Below, piece by piece: positions 25,946 through 34,774 of a DNA stretch of 64,000 nucleotides. Under the pieces are notes generated by a model. It did not search any database. It saw only the letters and a list, made by a program, of their open reading frames with translations, and had not been told where the DNA came from. Each line of letters opens with the position of its first letter. Position 1 is the stretch's first letter. The position numbers and the translations under genes are program-made. Source of the DNA: Paenibacillus andongensis (GTDB lineage: Bacteria > Bacillota > Bacilli > Paenibacillales > NBRC-103111); assembly GCF_025369935.1 (NCBI RefSeq), contig NZ_CP104467.1, positions 4,781,001 through 4,845,000 of the forward strand. Reading direction: 5' to 3'.

Positions 25946-26746
25946 CTATCTGTCTGCTAGGATCAGACCAGCCGTTTCTTCAATGGCCTTCTCACTTACA
26001 TCGATGATCTTACATCCTAGATCACGATATAACTTCAAAGCGAATGCCAACTCTTCTTCGACTCGCTCCCCTGTCGCATATTTAGCGCCAAAAGGAAGTC
26101 CGACGGCCTTTAAACGTTCCGTACGAATACGTACTAGTTGTTCGGGACTCATCGTCAAACCAATCAATTTACTCGGGTCAAGCTCATATATAATTGCAGG
26201 CGGCTTTACCTCAGGAACAAGCGGGTAATTCGCCACCTTATAGCCTTTGTGCGCCAAATAAATGCTGAGTGGCGTTTTGGAGGTTCGGGAAGGTCCAATT
26301 AAAACAATCTGCGCTTGCTTCATAGCGCTTGGGTCCTTGCCATCGTCACTGTTTACCGTGAACTCTACCGCTTCTACTCGTTGGTAGTATTGTTCGTCAA
26401 GCTGATAAAGCAAACCGACTTTCCGCTTCGGGGAACCCTTAAAGGTATCTATGAAAGCTTGCATCATGGGTCCCATGATATCAATGGCATTTACACTTAA
26501 TCGTATGGCTTCCTGCCGCATCATCTCTCTAAGCTCAGGCAGTACGAGCGTATATGCAATGAAACCATCCACTTTCGCAGCCTCTTCTACTAAAGCACGT
26601 ACTTCATCTTCCGTTCGGATAGATCCGAAACGCCTGACTTGTACTTGGCTTGCATTAAATTGGCGGATCGTTGCTTGTACGACAGTATTCGCTGTTTCTC
26701 CCACTGAATCCGAACAAACGAAAATCGTATGGATCTTCTCTCCCAC
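25946..26746 (-). CDS. Pyruvate, phosphate dikinase / PEP synthase regulatory protein (PDRP)
   Basis: The 266-residue DUF299 protein is a bifunctional kinase and phosphorylase that switches PPDK or PEP synthase off and on. The P-loop-like GPSRTSKTPLSIYLA (about 149-163) and the N-terminal VCSDSVGETANTVVQA are diagnostic. The start codon is GTG at 26746 with GGGGGAG five bases before. It is 15 bases downstream of ccpN, the same pairing as B. subtilis ccpN-yqfL. No target dikinase gene is in the window. Confidence 0.94.
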   Translation of the reverse strand: MGEKIHTIFVCSDSVGETANTVVQATIRQFNASQVQVRRFGSIRTEDEVRALVEEAAKVDGFIAYTLVLPELREMMRQEAIRLSVNAIDIMGPMMQAFIDTFKGSPKRKVGLLYQLDEQYYQRVEAVEFTVNSDDGKDPSAMKQAQIVLIGPSRTSKTPLSIYLAHKGYKVANYPLVPEVKPPAIIYELDPSKLIGLTMSPEQLVRIRTERLKAVGLPFGAKYATGERVEEELAFALKLYRDLGCKIIDVSEKAIEETAGLILADR

Positions 26747-26761
26747 TTACACTCCCCCTGA

Positions 26762-27394
26762 TTAAGTACCCAGCGCTACATCAAGCAGCAATTTGGTCAT
26801 TGTTGTTTTCGTAATTCGGCCAACCACTTCATCTGGCTCTTGATCAGCCTCACTCTTAACCACAGGCAGCCCATCTACTTGATGATGAATCATTTTCCGC
26901 GCTGCTTCTAATACACTGTCTTCCGGGTGTACGGTCACGATATTCGGGTGCCTGGTCATGACTAGTGAAACGGGCATCGTATTTGCTGTCGCCTGCCCCA
27001 GCGTGACTTTTAGCAGATCCTTCCGTGTAACAATACCGGCTAAAGTCCCCTGCATATTCACAACAATCAAGCTTCCTACATTTTCGAGAAAAAGAGTGAC
27101 TACAGCATCGCTTACAGTAACGGTTTCCCTTAGTACAATAGGGATTCCCATAACATCCTTTACTTTTACAGCTTCTATATGTTTGAATGGCGAATCTACT
27201 TCAAGAGCAGCCGTGCCTAGGAAATATCCAACTTTTGGTTTGGCATCGATATAGCGAAGCATAACCAAAACAGCAAGATCGGAACGAATGGTCGGACGGC
27301 TTATTCCAAGCAATTCAGCAATTCGCTCCCCTGTAATAGGTGCATGCTTTTTGACGAGATCGATCATTTCCATTTGCCGGGATGTAAGCTCTAT
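26762..27394 (-). CDS. ccpN: CcpN, repressor of gluconeogenic genes
   Basis: CcpN represses gapB and pckA on glycolytic carbon in B. subtilis. The protein has an N-terminal winged helix (ITGERIAELLGISRPTIRSD) and two CBS domains (about 75-200, VKVKDVMGIPIVL and VMTRHPNIVTVHPEDSVLEA). The first in-frame ATG is at 27373, without a ribosome binding site, and would cut helix 1. Upstream the frame reads IELTSRQ, as in homologues, behind GGAGGG. The only initiators at proper distance are ATA 27394 (seven bases) or ATC 27397 (four bases). From 27394 the product is 210 residues, close to the 212 of B. subtilis. Confidence 0.92.
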   Translation of the reverse strand: MELTSRQMEMIDLVKKHAPITGERIAELLGISRPTIRSDLAVLVMLRYIDAKPKVGYFLGTAALEVDSPFKHIEAVKVKDVMGIPIVLRETVTVSDAVVTLFLENVGSLIVVNMQGTLAGIVTRKDLLKVTLGQATANTMPVSLVMTRHPNIVTVHPEDSVLEAARKMIHHQVDGLPVVKSEADQEPDEVVGRITKTTMTKLLLDVALGT

Positions 27395-27453
27395 GATGTT
27401 TCCCTCCTTTCATACATCTTGTCAAAGCTATTCTAACTCATCTAAAGTTTGTT

Positions 27454-29022
27454 TTAAATCTTAGGTCCAGCTGCGATGATGCGTTCATCGACACCCGCGA
27501 ATTTTTGGAAGTTATGGATAAAACGCTGCGCTAATTCCTTCGCCTTGACGTCATATTGACTTTGATCTTGCCATGTATTCCTTGGCAGCAAGAGCTCGCT
27601 CGGAACCCCTGGTACCGCATCTGGACATAATAGTCCGAAGAAAGGAACTTCCGTGAACGTCGTATTCTCCAAGCTGCCGTTTAGAGCAGCTGTAACCATT
27701 GCTCTTGTATATGCTAAATTCATGCGTTTGCCTTCGCCATATGAACCGCCAACCCAGCCTGTATTAATGAGGTAAACGTTGGCCTTATGTTCTTCGATCT
27801 TACGTCCCAGCATCTGCGCATAAACGTTAGGACGAAGCGGCAGGAACGGCGCCCCGAAACAAGTTGAAAATGTTGCTTCCGGTTCAGTAACTCCGCGTTC
27901 CGTACCTGCAAGCTTTGACGTGTAACCAGACAAGAAGTGGTACATCGCTTGTTCTTTCGTCAGCTTGGATATTGGAGGCAGAACGCCGGAGGCATCAGCC
28001 GTCAAGAACATGATGACATCAGGATGACCGGCGATTCCCGGAATCTTCACGCCAGGGATATACTCCAAAGGATAGGCTGCACGTGTATTCTCCGTAATCT
28101 GTGTATTGCCGTAATCGGCAACGCCACTCGTAGGATCAAGCACCACATTCTCCAATACCGTACCGAATCGGATGGCCTGCCAAATCTGCGGTTCCTTCTC
28201 CTCTGTAAGGCCAGCACATTTTGCGTAGCAGCCTCCCTCGAAATTGAATACGCCCGTCTCCGTCCAGCCATGTTCATCATCGCCAATAAGACGGCGATTC
28301 GGATCCGCCGAAAGTGTCGTTTTCCCTGTGCCAGATAACCCGAAGAACAAGGCTACATTTCCTTCTTCACTAACATTTGCCGAGCAATGCATAGGTAGAA
28401 CATCTTGGCCAGGCAAGAGATAATTCAGAACGCTGAAAATGGATTTCTTCATTTCACCAGCATACTCTGTACCGCCAATCAGTACGATTTTTTTCTCAAA
28501 AGAAATGGAAATGAACGTTTCCGATCTGGTGCCGTCGATGAGAGGATCAGCTTTAAAACCGGGCAGAGCAATAACTGTGAACTCCGGCTTATGCGACAGC
28601 AATTCCATCTGACTAGGACGAATAAACAGTTGACGGGCGAACAAGTTGTGCCAAGCATACTCATTGACTACTCGAATCGGCAGCCTGTACGCCAAATCTG
28701 CTCCTGCAAAACCATCAAAGATGAATAATTCTTTCGTCGCCATGTAGTCTTGCGCTTTTTGATACAGCCGCTCGAATTGCTGCTCCGACATCGGCTGATT
28801 CACAGCTCCCCAATCGATATGATCAGTTACAGAGGCTTCATTTACAATGTATTTGTCCTTGGGAGAACGCCCTGTATATTTACCAGTGTTCACCTGAAGC
28901 GCTCCGGAGGACGCGAATGATCCTTCTTTGCGCTCGATGCTTACTCTCATTAGCTCTGACACTGACAAATTATAGTGGGTGGCACCTGCTCTTAGTTGTT
29001 CAACCTTTAGTTCTATGCTCAT
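27454..29022 (-). CDS. pckA: Phosphoenolpyruvate carboxykinase (ATP)
   Basis: PckA converts oxaloacetate and ATP to PEP, CO2 and ADP, the entry to gluconeogenesis. The 522 residues contain [20 protein letters not shown] (about 41-60), the P-loop [11 protein letters not shown] (about 233-243), the metal-binding DDEHGW just after it, and FEGGCYAK. It lies directly upstream of ccpN, its expected repressor, in the same direction. A possible CcpN site lies about 100 bases before the start. Confidence 0.96.
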   Translation of the reverse strand: MSIELKVEQLRAGATHYNLSVSELMRVSIERKEGSFASSGALQVNTGKYTGRSPKDKYIVNEASVTDHIDWGAVNQPMSEQQFERLYQKAQDYMATKELFIFDGFAGADLAYRLPIRVVNEYAWHNLFARQLFIRPSQMELLSHKPEFTVIALPGFKADPLIDGTRSETFISISFEKKIVLIGGTEYAGEMKKSIFSVLNYLLPGQDVLPMHCSANVSEEGNVALFFGLSGTGKTTLSADPNRRLIGDDEHGWTETGVFNFEGGCYAKCAGLTEEKEPQIWQAIRFGTVLENVVLDPTSGVADYGNTQITENTRAAYPLEYIPGVKIPGIAGHPDVIMFLTADASGVLPPISKLTKEQAMYHFLSGYTSKLAGTERGVTEPEATFSTCFGAPFLPLRPNVYAQMLGRKIEEHKANVYLINTGWVGGSYGEGKRMNLAYTRAMVTAALNGSLENTTFTEVPFFGLLCPDAVPGVPSELLLPRNTWQDQSQYDVKAKELAQRFIHNFQKFAGVDERIIAAGPKI

Positions 29023-29119
29023 TCTCCCATTCCTCTCGTTGATAAGGTATCATATATATAGTGTGTTCTATTTATTATATAGTGTACATTATATAATAAA
29101 ATAAGTGAATATAATATTG

Positions 29120-29130
29120 TTTATAGCACA
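29120..29130 (-). promoter_or_regulatory. Candidate CcpN operator upstream of pckA
   Basis: The minus strand reads TGTGCTATAAA, which fits 10 of 11 positions of the B. subtilis CcpN consensus TRTGHYATAYW as I recall it. The region is very AT-rich, so chance similarity is possible. A 20-bp near-palindrome at 29076-29095 lies closer to the gene. Confidence 0.35.
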
Positions 29131-29179
29131 TAAAATATTTTTTTATCACTATTCGACACAAATAATACACAATAATATG

Positions 29180-29221
29180 AAAAACTCTCCTTTCACTCCA
29201 TCTGTAGGAATGAAAAGAGAG
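29180..29221 (-). terminator. Terminator after the chromate transporter pair
   Basis: CTCTCCTTTCACTCC pairs imperfectly with GGAATGAAAAGAGAG; the minus strand continues into T. Confidence 0.65.
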
Positions 29222-29245
29222 CCCTAAAAGAAGATGCTTTATATA

Positions 29246-29788
29246 TTACTGAAAAAAAACAATGCCCATAACACCCGCGAATACGATGACCATAAAAGGA
29301 TGGAGCTTGTATTTAATAATGGCTAGAAAGGCACCTACCGCAATAAGCACTGTCGCAATTTGGTCCCAAGATATTTGGTGCTTCACTGGCCCTAATCCCG
29401 ACCACCCGAAGTGGATCGCTGCAAAAATGATAAAGCCCGTTACGACTGGTTTCAAACCATAGAAAGAAGATTTAAACCATTTATTCGCATGCCACTTATA
29501 CAAAAAAGCGGCTAAAGCTATAATAAGGATGAGTGAAGGCAGCACCATTCCTAACGTTGCTGCAATAGCACCTGGCACACCCGCTGTATGAAATCCGATT
29601 AACGTGGCGCTATTCGTTGCAATCGGTCCGGGTCCTGTACCAGCTAAGGATATAACGTTATTAAAATCATCGGAAGTGAGCCATTGATGCCTCTCCACCT
29701 CGTTTTGAATAACAGGCATCATGGCGTAACCACCACCGAATGAGATCATGCCAATTTTAAAGAAAGTAAGAAACAAACTTATAAGCAT
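29246..29788 (-). CDS. chrA: Chromate transporter, short CHR subunit
   Basis: The 180-residue membrane protein carries the CHR motif FFKIGMISFGGGYAMMPVIQ (about 9-28) and SLAGTGPGPIATNSATLIGF, and five or six hydrophobic spans. Short CHR proteins are half the size of ChrA and work as a heterodimer from two adjacent genes; the partner lies 15 bases upstream. They export chromate, possibly with sulfate as a structural analogue. GAGGTGAAG precedes the ATG. Confidence 0.88.
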   Translation of the reverse strand: MLISLFLTFFKIGMISFGGGYAMMPVIQNEVERHQWLTSDDFNNVISLAGTGPGPIATNSATLIGFHTAGVPGAIAATLGMVLPSLILIIALAAFLYKWHANKWFKSSFYGLKPVVTGFIIFAAIHFGWSGLGPVKHQISWDQIATVLIAVGAFLAIIKYKLHPFMVIVFAGVMGIVFFQ

Positions 29789-29803
29789 ACTTCACCTCAT
29801 TCC

Positions 29804-30448
29804 TCAAATCCCGTCTGCGAAGTAATAGTCGGCAGCACGATTGCTTTTGTCTACTGACATAGAATCTTCTTGCCTCTTGATCGGATTCTTCATTCCCCAG
29901 CGTTGTTTCAGGAAAACAACGGCAATCCCGACCAATAGACCGAAAATAATCATTACAATAGGTGATATCGGCAGGAAGAGCAGCAGAAGAACCGTGCAAA
30001 CTGCGGCTATTAGCGTCATTTTATCAATAATAGAGGATTTCGCCATTTTGTAAGCAGCAGCAGCGATTAATCCTACGATAGCCGCATGGATACCCTCCAT
30101 AATGGCCTGCATTTTAGGATAACTTTGAAGGAATGTGTATAGGATACTCAGCAGTATCACGATAAAAAAAGTAGGAAGCGTAATGCCGATGACGGCTGCT
30201 ACTGCTCCTCTTATTCCAGCCAAATGATATCCTACTAAAGCTGATACATTGACGCCTACACCACCCGGAGCGGCTCCAGATATCGCAAGCAGTTCCGACA
30301 TCTCATCGTCGGTCATCCACTTGTTCGTGATGACAACTTCTCTTTGGATAGCAGGCAGCATGGCATAACCACCACCGAATGTGAGTGGACTGATACGAAG
30401 AAACGTCCAAAAAATACGTAGTAAATGACGATAGTTATTCATCGGCAT
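29804..30448 (-). CDS. chrA: Chromate transporter, short CHR subunit
   Basis: The 214-residue protein has ISPLTFGGGYAMLPAIQREV (about 18-37), ISGAAPGGVGVNVSALVGYH and about six membrane spans, with a longer hydrophilic C-terminal tail (KNPIKRQEDSMSVDKSN) absent from its partner. An earlier in-frame start at 30469 exists, but GGGGAGG is nine bases before the ATG at 30448. It is first of the two-gene short-CHR operon. Confidence 0.88.
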   Translation of the reverse strand: MPMNNYRHLLRIFWTFLRISPLTFGGGYAMLPAIQREVVITNKWMTDDEMSELLAISGAAPGGVGVNVSALVGYHLAGIRGAVAAVIGITLPTFFIVILLSILYTFLQSYPKMQAIMEGIHAAIVGLIAAAAYKMAKSSIIDKMTLIAAVCTVLLLLFLPISPIVMIIFGLLVGIAVVFLKQRWGMKNPIKRQEDSMSVDKSNRAADYYFADGI

Positions 30449-30652
30449 GTTGGTTGACCTCCCCTGCACTTAATTCTATTTTGAACTAAAGATAGATTTT
30501 TGTCCAATCAAAAGATTTAATCCCTTTCATTGTTATCGCTTATAATGCAAGATTTACGTCTAGTTCAATCCCGATCATCCCGATTAGTACTCTAAGTTTA
30601 ATTCACTTTGGTTAAAAGTTAGATTTATGCCTCTATCGGCACAATTGAATAC

Positions 30653-30693
30653 AAAAAACTGCGTTCTCTACGGTAGTAGAGGACGCAGTTTTT
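30653..30693 (-). terminator. Terminator of the second YitT gene
   Basis: AAAAACTGCGTTCTCTAC and GTAGAGGACGCAGTTTTT form an 18-bp stem with one mismatch around GGTA. Confidence 0.9.
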
Positions 30694-30710
30694 GGCACTC
30701 TGGTGCTTTG

Positions 30711-31364
30711 TCATTTCATCGTACAAAGACTAGTCGCTATCCCGCCTGCCGTAATTGTAAGTATGGAAAGCAGGAATGTTTCAGCCGAAAGCAGTAATCC
30801 TCCAAGGCAGATAATCATACCATCGATTATAAAAATAATTAACCCGACATTTAAAGGTACCCATTTTGAAAAATATTGAGCCAGCAAGTCCGTTCCTCCG
30901 GTACTGGTTTCATAACGCAGCATGATTCCTATTCCAGTACCCACAATAAATCCGCCGATCACGGAGCTGCTAAATGATGTTAAATCCACATAATATAAGA
31001 TAAGATCACGGTATGGCCCTAAGAAATCGATAACGAATGAAGAAAAAAGCAACCCATAAATGCTGTTGTAAAACATTTCACTGTAATGAAACCATACCAA
31101 TATAAAAATAGGAATGCTGCACAAAAACATAATTAGTCCTACTTTGAGCCCAAATAAATAATTGATAATAAGAGCAATTCCAATGAGCCCGCCATCTAGT
31201 ATCTGAAAAGGTATTAGAAAAAAATTGATACCCATTGAGATTAGTAAACTCCCCAAAATGATTGCTGCATTTTTTTGTAACGAAGGCAAACAAACCAGCT
31301 CCTGTACAAGGCTTGTCTGATTCATATGCTGATAACTGAAATAAAAGAATCTAATCTTTTGCAA
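30711..31364 (-). CDS. YitT family membrane protein without DUF2179 tail
   Basis: The 217-residue protein has the YitT core (ILGSLLISMGINFFLIPFQI, then the GLIGIALIINYLFGLKVG motif) in five or six membrane spans, but ends at residue 217 where the DUF2179 domain would start. The start is unclear: TTG at 31364 has no clear ribosome binding site, and the ATG 13 codons later has none either. Function is not established. Confidence 0.82.
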   Translation of the reverse strand: MQKIRFFYFSYQHMNQTSLVQELVCLPSLQKNAAIILGSLLISMGINFFLIPFQILDGGLIGIALIINYLFGLKVGLIMFLCSIPIFILVWFHYSEMFYNSIYGLLFSSFVIDFLGPYRDLILYYVDLTSFSSSVIGGFIVGTGIGIMLRYETSTGGTDLLAQYFSKWVPLNVGLIIFIIDGMIICLGGLLLSAETFLLSILTITAGGIATSLCTMK

Positions 31365-31404
31365 TGACTACAAAAGAAAGCGTCATCCATAGACAAGGGA
31401 ACGC

Positions 31405-31440
31405 AATCAGGCAGCCGCTAATAATGCCGGCTGCCTCCTC
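31405..31440 (-). terminator. Hairpin after the YhcN-like gene
   Basis: AGGCAGCCG and CGGCTGCCT form a 9-bp GC-rich stem; the T-run is poor, so termination is likely but not certain. Confidence 0.45.
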
Positions 31441-31468
31441 ATCAACTTTTTCCAACCCTTATAAGAAA

Positions 31469-31951
31469 TTATTTGGCTGTCGGGAAAACTCTAGCTACAA
31501 TCTCTTTAAACTGGTCAACAAAACCTGCAACAGGTCTTCCTTGTTGAACATCAAGTACATACGTATTGAAGCGGTTCACTAAATCTGGATTCGTTGAGAC
31601 GTAAACATTCTGGATATTCGGATCCGTTGCTTTCACTTGATTGGCAATTTGGTCTTCAATATTACGTGTTAATTGTTGGTCGTGTTTTAGCACAGCAGCA
31701 ACATAGGCATTTCTTTTGGTTACCAGCACATTTGTTTGTTTTACGCTGTCTAGCTCTGCTATTTTCGCTGCTGCTTCTTTCGCTATTTGGATGCGATTAT
31801 CCTCATTACCTGGTTGTTGTACTTGTTGCTGTTTAATGGGTGTATTTTGCTGTTTTTGGGTATTTGGTTTAGCTGCACATCCCGATACAAGAATGGACAT
31901 GATCGTTGCGGTTAAAATCATTGTTTTGTGAGATCTTTTGATTATAAACAT
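31469..31951 (-). CDS. YhcN/YlaJ family sporulation lipoprotein
   Basis: The 160-residue protein has a signal peptide with lipobox LVSGC (Cys25), a Gln-rich linker (KQQNTPIKQQQVQQPGN), and the YhcN/YlaJ domain (ETDS-type core, here RIQIAKEAAAKIAELDSVKQ and VKATDPNIQNVYVSTNPDLV). Family members sit in spore membranes of Bacillus and Paenibacillus. A sequence fitting a sigma-G promoter lies at 31988-32017, agreeing with forespore expression. GGAG precedes the ATG. Confidence 0.88.
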   Translation of the reverse strand: MFIIKRSHKTMILTATIMSILVSGCAAKPNTQKQQNTPIKQQQVQQPGNEDNRIQIAKEAAAKIAELDSVKQTNVLVTKRNAYVAAVLKHDQQLTRNIEDQIANQVKATDPNIQNVYVSTNPDLVNRFNTYVLDVQQGRPVAGFVDQFKEIVARVFPTAK

Positions 31952-31987
31952 CTTATTACACTCCTAAATGCATCTGTGTTGTGTGTT

Positions 31988-32017
31988 TAGTATGCTTTAT
32001 CAATCATATATTCATCC
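31988..32017 (-). promoter_or_regulatory. Putative sigma-G promoter of the YhcN-like gene
   Basis: Minus strand: GGATG (4 of 5 against GMATR), 18-base spacer, CATACTA (perfect against CATWMTA), about 37 bases before the start codon. Confidence 0.5.
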
Positions 32018-32116
32018 CTCTCAGCTGCTTGATTTCTAACGAAACTTTCTACGTTATTCCTTTGAATTGTTCCACGGCAGGACGTCAGAAGGCACATTTG
32101 GTCTCACATTGAAGTG

Positions 32117-32152
32117 AAAAACCTAGCGGAAGCTGAAGCTCGCTAGGTTTTT
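32117..32152 (-). terminator. Terminator overlapping the end of the EamA gene
   Basis: AAAAACCTAGCG and CGCTAGGTTTTT form a perfect 12-bp stem. The TAG stop of the EamA gene (32143-32145) lies inside the stem. Confidence 0.85.
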
Positions 32153-33072
32153 GCTATCTCTATTCTTGCACCTTTTGTTTGCTGCTTCTTTATTGCATAA
32201 TTCGTGATGTACACCCCAGCAACGATCCAAATAGCCCCTAAAAGATGATACATCCTCAATGCTTCCCCGGTAAAAGCAGTTGCAAAAACGGCGCTAAACA
32301 TCGGAATCAAATTGAGAAAACCCGCACAACGCTGAGGTCCAGCAAGCTCAATCGCCCGATTCCAGCTCAAGAAAGCTACAATCGATGCAAACAAACCAAT
32401 ATAAATAAGACCAGTTACTAAAGGTGGACTCCAATCAACTTGTGGCGATTTCAGCGCCCACTCCACGGCCGAAAGCGGAAGCAGCAGCACTAAGGCCACA
32501 GTCATTTGAATCAGTAAATAGGGACTGGACGGGAATCGTCCTGACATCTTTTTCATACCTACCGAATATAGAGCCCAACACAGAATGGCAACCAGCATGA
32601 ATAGGTCGCCTTTGTTAAAAGAAAGACTCAACAGCGCCGACAAACTCCCTCGACTAATTATCCAGCTCACACCAGCCATTGACACCAAAATTCCAGGTAA
32701 AGCCGACCAAGCGAACCTCTCTTTCATGACTAACCAGGTAAGCAGTACAACCATAATGGGCGTAGCCGAATTCATTAAAGACGCATTAATTGAACCTGTA
32801 TATTGGACAGCCACATAGGTTAACGTATTGAACCCGGCAACACCGGTTGCGGATAGGAAAAGAATCATTTTCCAACTGCGGAGAAATTCAGCTCTTAGCA
32901 GCCAAGCCTGCCTGCCAAAGAATGGAAGAAGACAAAGAAATGCAATACTCCAACGTAACGCAGCAAGCGTAATCGGCGGAATATGCAGGACCAATGCCTT
33001 GCCAGCAACAAAATTCCCTCCCCATATACATGTGGCGAGAACTAGCAGAATGTAGGGGGAATTTTTGATCAT
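32143..33072 (-). CDS. EamA/DMT family permease
   Basis: The 309-residue protein has ten membrane spans in two EamA repeats (first opening PYILLVLATCIWGGNFVAGK, second GDLFMLVAILCWALYSVGMK). The family exports metabolites such as amino acids and nucleotides; substrate unknown. AAAGGAGC ten bases before the ATG at 33072 marks the start rather than the in-frame ATG at 33111. The gap to the divergent gerA operon holds AT-rich tandem repeats. Confidence 0.9.
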   Translation of the reverse strand: MIKNSPYILLVLATCIWGGNFVAGKALVLHIPPITLAALRWSIAFLCLLPFFGRQAWLLRAEFLRSWKMILFLSATGVAGFNTLTYVAVQYTGSINASLMNSATPIMVVLLTWLVMKERFAWSALPGILVSMAGVSWIISRGSLSALLSLSFNKGDLFMLVAILCWALYSVGMKKMSGRFPSSPYLLIQMTVALVLLLPLSAVEWALKSPQVDWSPPLVTGLIYIGLFASIVAFLSWNRAIELAGPQRCAGFLNLIPMFSAVFATAFTGEALRMYHLLGAIWIVAGVYITNYAIKKQQTKGARIEIAKT

Positions 33073-33110
33073 ATTGATTCGAGCTCCTTTTTTGTATATC
33101 TCTTGGATCA

Positions 33111-33200
33111 TTCAGTTATTAATTAATTCAGTTATTAATTAATTCAGTTATTCATTCATTAATCACTTATTCATTCATTAATCACTTATTCATTCATCAT
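33111..33200. repeat. AT-rich tandem repeats between EamA and gerA genes
   Basis: TTCAGTTATTAATTAA is repeated with a 16-base period at 33111, 33127 and (partly) 33143. A 19-base unit (TTATTCATTCATTAATCAC) follows at 33148 and 33167, and again in part at 33186. The array ends 75 bases before the sigma-G promoter of gerA and may vary in copy number between strains. Confidence 0.85.
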
Positions 33201-33274
33201 GATAACATATGATTTATCCCAAATGGCGATGTATAGAAAATAAGACTCTGGATTGGGATCGCTTCCCTGAAGTC

Positions 33275-33304
33275 GAATAGCGAATTCGAAAAAGAAACAT
33301 AATA
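33275..33304 (+). promoter_or_regulatory. Sigma-G promoter of the gerABC operon
   Basis: GAATA at 33275-33279, an 18-base spacer and CATAATA at 33298-33304 match the forespore sigma-G consensus (GMATR-N18-CATWMTA) completely, 56 bases before the gerA start. Confidence 0.75.
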
Positions 33305-33359
33305 AAGAATGGAAATATTGGGCAATCCTGAATCACAGCGAGGAAGGAGATCGATAAGC

Positions 33360-34763
33360 ATGAACGGAGACATGACGTTTGGAGATGGTCTGCTAGAGCA
33401 AACCTTGCAGTTGCTCTGCGATTGCTCCGATTTATCTCATCTGCATCTCCCGCTTCCGCAAATTGATATCATTTATTTCGGTCACCTTGTCAGTACAGAG
33501 ACTTTAAGAAAAGATGCCATAGAGCCTTTCAATAGTAAAGACGCTAATATGGTCGCTATTCTGAGCCAGTCTTCGTATACAACTAAGCTGCAAGCAAGCG
33601 AGCTAGTTACAGGCATTTTGGGTGGAAACATCGCTATTTTCTATAAAAATAGAGGCTACTTACACGAAGCTTACGCGCCTGAATCTCGATCCATCCAAAA
33701 TTCAGAGACAGAAAGCGTCATTAATGGTCCCATGGATTCATTTACTGAATCGCTAAATACAAATTTGTCGTTGATACGGAGGCGCATCAAGGATTCTGGA
33801 TTAAAAGCGATCACTTTCACCATCGGTACAAGAACAGCGACGACGATGGTTCTGCTATACTTAGAGGAACTTGCAGAACCCACACATGTGCAGCAGTTAA
33901 GCGAAATGATTGATAAGCTTGATATCCAAACGATCTATGATACAAATACACTTTCACAACACTTAACACCTAACAAACTATCGATTTTTCCGCAATTCTT
34001 GACAAGTGCTCGACCTGATCATATAGCAGACAAGCTGACAAGCGGCAAAATAATCGGGCTTCTTGACGGGAGTCCGTTCGCTTTCAGTGCGCCTACCTCG
34101 TTTATTGAATTTTTCTCATCGCCAGATGATTTTTATCAACCGTGGCCTGTTGCCTCTGCTATTCGCATTCTACGCTTCATTGCCTTATTCATCACACTTT
34201 GCTTCACTGCATTTTATGTATCTCTAGTTACTTATCATTATGAAATGATTCCGCCATCTCTATTATTAAACTTAATGGAATCACGCAATAAAGTGCCGTT
34301 CTCGCCTCTTCTAGAGGCCATTGTCATGGAAATGACTATCGAGCTGCTTCGTGAAGCAGGCGCACGCTTACCTACCAAAATCGGTCCAACCATCGGTACT
34401 GTCGGCGGGATCGTCATCGGACAAGCTGCCGTCCAGGCTGGTATTACTAGTAATATCCTCATTATCTCGGTTGCAATTTCGGCTATCGCCTCCTTCGTCA
34501 TACCAAGCTATATCATGAGCTCTTCCATACGCTTACTCCGATTTGGGATCATTATTATGGCTGGTCTCTTTGGAAATTTCGGACTGGTGTTTGGACTCAG
34601 CTTTATAATGATTCAACTTTCTGGTTTAAACATGTTTGGCATCTCTTATTTATACCCAATTGCACCGTCGAAACCAAGTCGTTGGTTAGAACTTATTATC
34701 CGAGCACCTATTCATATTTTGACCAAACTCAAAAAGCCTCCCACCAATAATCCGAACGAATGA
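33360..34763 (+). CDS. Spore germination protein GerA-type A subunit
   Basis: This 467-residue subunit of a nutrient germinant receptor lies in the spore inner membrane. It has a long N-terminal soluble domain (about 1-265, with ILGGNIAIFYKNRG and LTSGKIIGLLDGSPFAFSAP) and a C-terminal membrane domain of four or five spans (from RILRFIALFITLCFTAFYVS; loop LREAGARLPTKIGPTIGTVG). The longer frame starts at 33309, but AAGGAG lies ten bases before the ATG at 33360. Next come a permease-type B subunit and a lipoprotein C subunit, the full GerABC receptor. Confidence 0.94.
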   Translation: MNGDMTFGDGLLEQTLQLLCDCSDLSHLHLPLPQIDIIYFGHLVSTETLRKDAIEPFNSKDANMVAILSQSSYTTKLQASELVTGILGGNIAIFYKNRGYLHEAYAPESRSIQNSETESVINGPMDSFTESLNTNLSLIRRRIKDSGLKAITFTIGTRTATTMVLLYLEELAEPTHVQQLSEMIDKLDIQTIYDTNTLSQHLTPNKLSIFPQFLTSARPDHIADKLTSGKIIGLLDGSPFAFSAPTSFIEFFSSPDDFYQPWPVASAIRILRFIALFITLCFTAFYVSLVTYHYEMIPPSLLLNLMESRNKVPFSPLLEAIVMEMTIELLREAGARLPTKIGPTIGTVGGIVIGQAAVQAGITSNILIISVAISAIASFVIPSYIMSSSIRLLRFGIIIMAGLFGNFGLVFGLSFIMIQLSGLNMFGISYLYPIAPSKPSRWLELIIRAPIHILTKLKKPPTNNPNE

Positions 34764-34774
34764 AGGAGACACTC

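Noticed and set aside
25510..26007. 165-codon plus-strand ORF over glpX
   Set aside because: It is antisense to the conserved GlpX and has no binding site.
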